A stretch of 28,009 nucleotides of DNA from Chara braunii. Lineage: Eukaryota > Streptophyta > Charophyceae > Charales > Characeae. The notes beneath the pieces were generated by a model, which searched no databases, was not told the origin of the DNA, and saw only the letters and a program-made list of their open reading frames with translations. A program made the position numbers and the translations under genes. Within the stretch, counting starts at the first letter, position 1. Each line of letters begins with the position of its first letter. Positions 27,796 through 28,009 of the stretch are shown here, piece by piece. The stretch spans positions 1,115,470 to 1,143,478 of the forward strand of contig BFEA01000250.1 in NCBI GenBank assembly GCA_003427395.1, given 5' to 3'.

Positions 27796-28009
27796 GGGCC
27801 CTGTTGGTTAGGCACACAAGTGGCATTCAGGAGGTCTTAGATTCAATACCACTGCCCGCCTGGGCACGCTTAATGCCAACCAACTGAGATAGTCGGCTTG
27901 CTCCTCCTAGCCACTATTAGCAGGGCCCCTTAGCTCGGAGGATGCTCGTATCACCTCCAATAGCAGGTTGCCACAGATGTTTCACCAAAAAAAAAAAAAA
28001 AAAAAAAAA
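27796..28009 (+). mobile_element. tRNA-headed SINE-like element with poly(A), runs off window
   Basis: The head has TGTTGGTTAGGC (A box, 27802-27813) and a B box-like TTAGATTCAATACC at 27837-27850, with GGGC/GCCC able to close an acceptor-like stem. The body is about 125 bases and the A run starts at 27987 and continues to the window end. It is unlike the SINE at 21.7 kb outside the Pol III boxes, so it is a second family. Confidence 0.6.

Overview
This window looks like repeat-rich intergenic DNA from a large eukaryotic nuclear genome. I find no host protein-coding gene I would defend. The only proteins I recognise are broken reverse transcriptases of non-LTR retrotransposons (LINEs) whose ORF2 ends in the zinc-binding domain (zf-RVT) common in plant LINEs. 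With poly(A)-tailed truncated copies and tRNA-headed SINE-like elements, this suggests a streptophyte (plant or charophyte alga). The lineage is an inference, not proven here.

Layout: 0.12-3.97 kb, LINE-A on the + strand. 3.97-5.07 kb, AT-rich DNA with a tandem duplication. 5.07-5.22 kb, a hairpin-bearing repeat (R1) that recurs at 13.0 kb. About 5.5-7.96 kb, GC-rich DNA without genes in which at least six ordered anchors resemble the eukaryotic 28S rRNA core, heavily diverged but with several long helices. About 9.46-10.41 kb, an array of small hairpins that keep a loop motif (TRTAAGTTYAGG-like) while their stems change on both sides. 10.69-11.04 kb, a 122-bp tandem repeat. 11.84-12.68 kb, more folded CpG-rich DNA, possibly the 3' part of the LSU-like sequence. 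12.66-13.64 kb, more R1-type repeats. 13.64-14.90, 15.56-17.08 and 17.84-20.98 kb, three minus-strand LINE remnants (LINE-B, -C, -D). 21.14-22.01 kb, a truncated LINE tail and a tRNA-headed SINE. 22.51-22.90 kb, a 25-bp minisatellite. About 23.2-24.46 kb, a minus-strand chimera of U6 snRNA-like and 28S rRNA-like sequence abutting the tail of LINE-E (24.46-26.42 kb). 27.27-28.01 kb, R1-type repeats, a LINE tail stub and a second SINE.

The recurring signal is RNA structure. Three unrelated repeat families (the 9.5-10.4 kb array, the R1 hairpins and the LINE 3' tail) show hairpins at fixed places whose stems differ between copies yet still pair. By eye the LSU-like block behaves the same way. 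Together these are the best candidates for something undescribed. All comparisons to rRNA and U6 were made from memory of the consensus sequences and need covariance-model searches.
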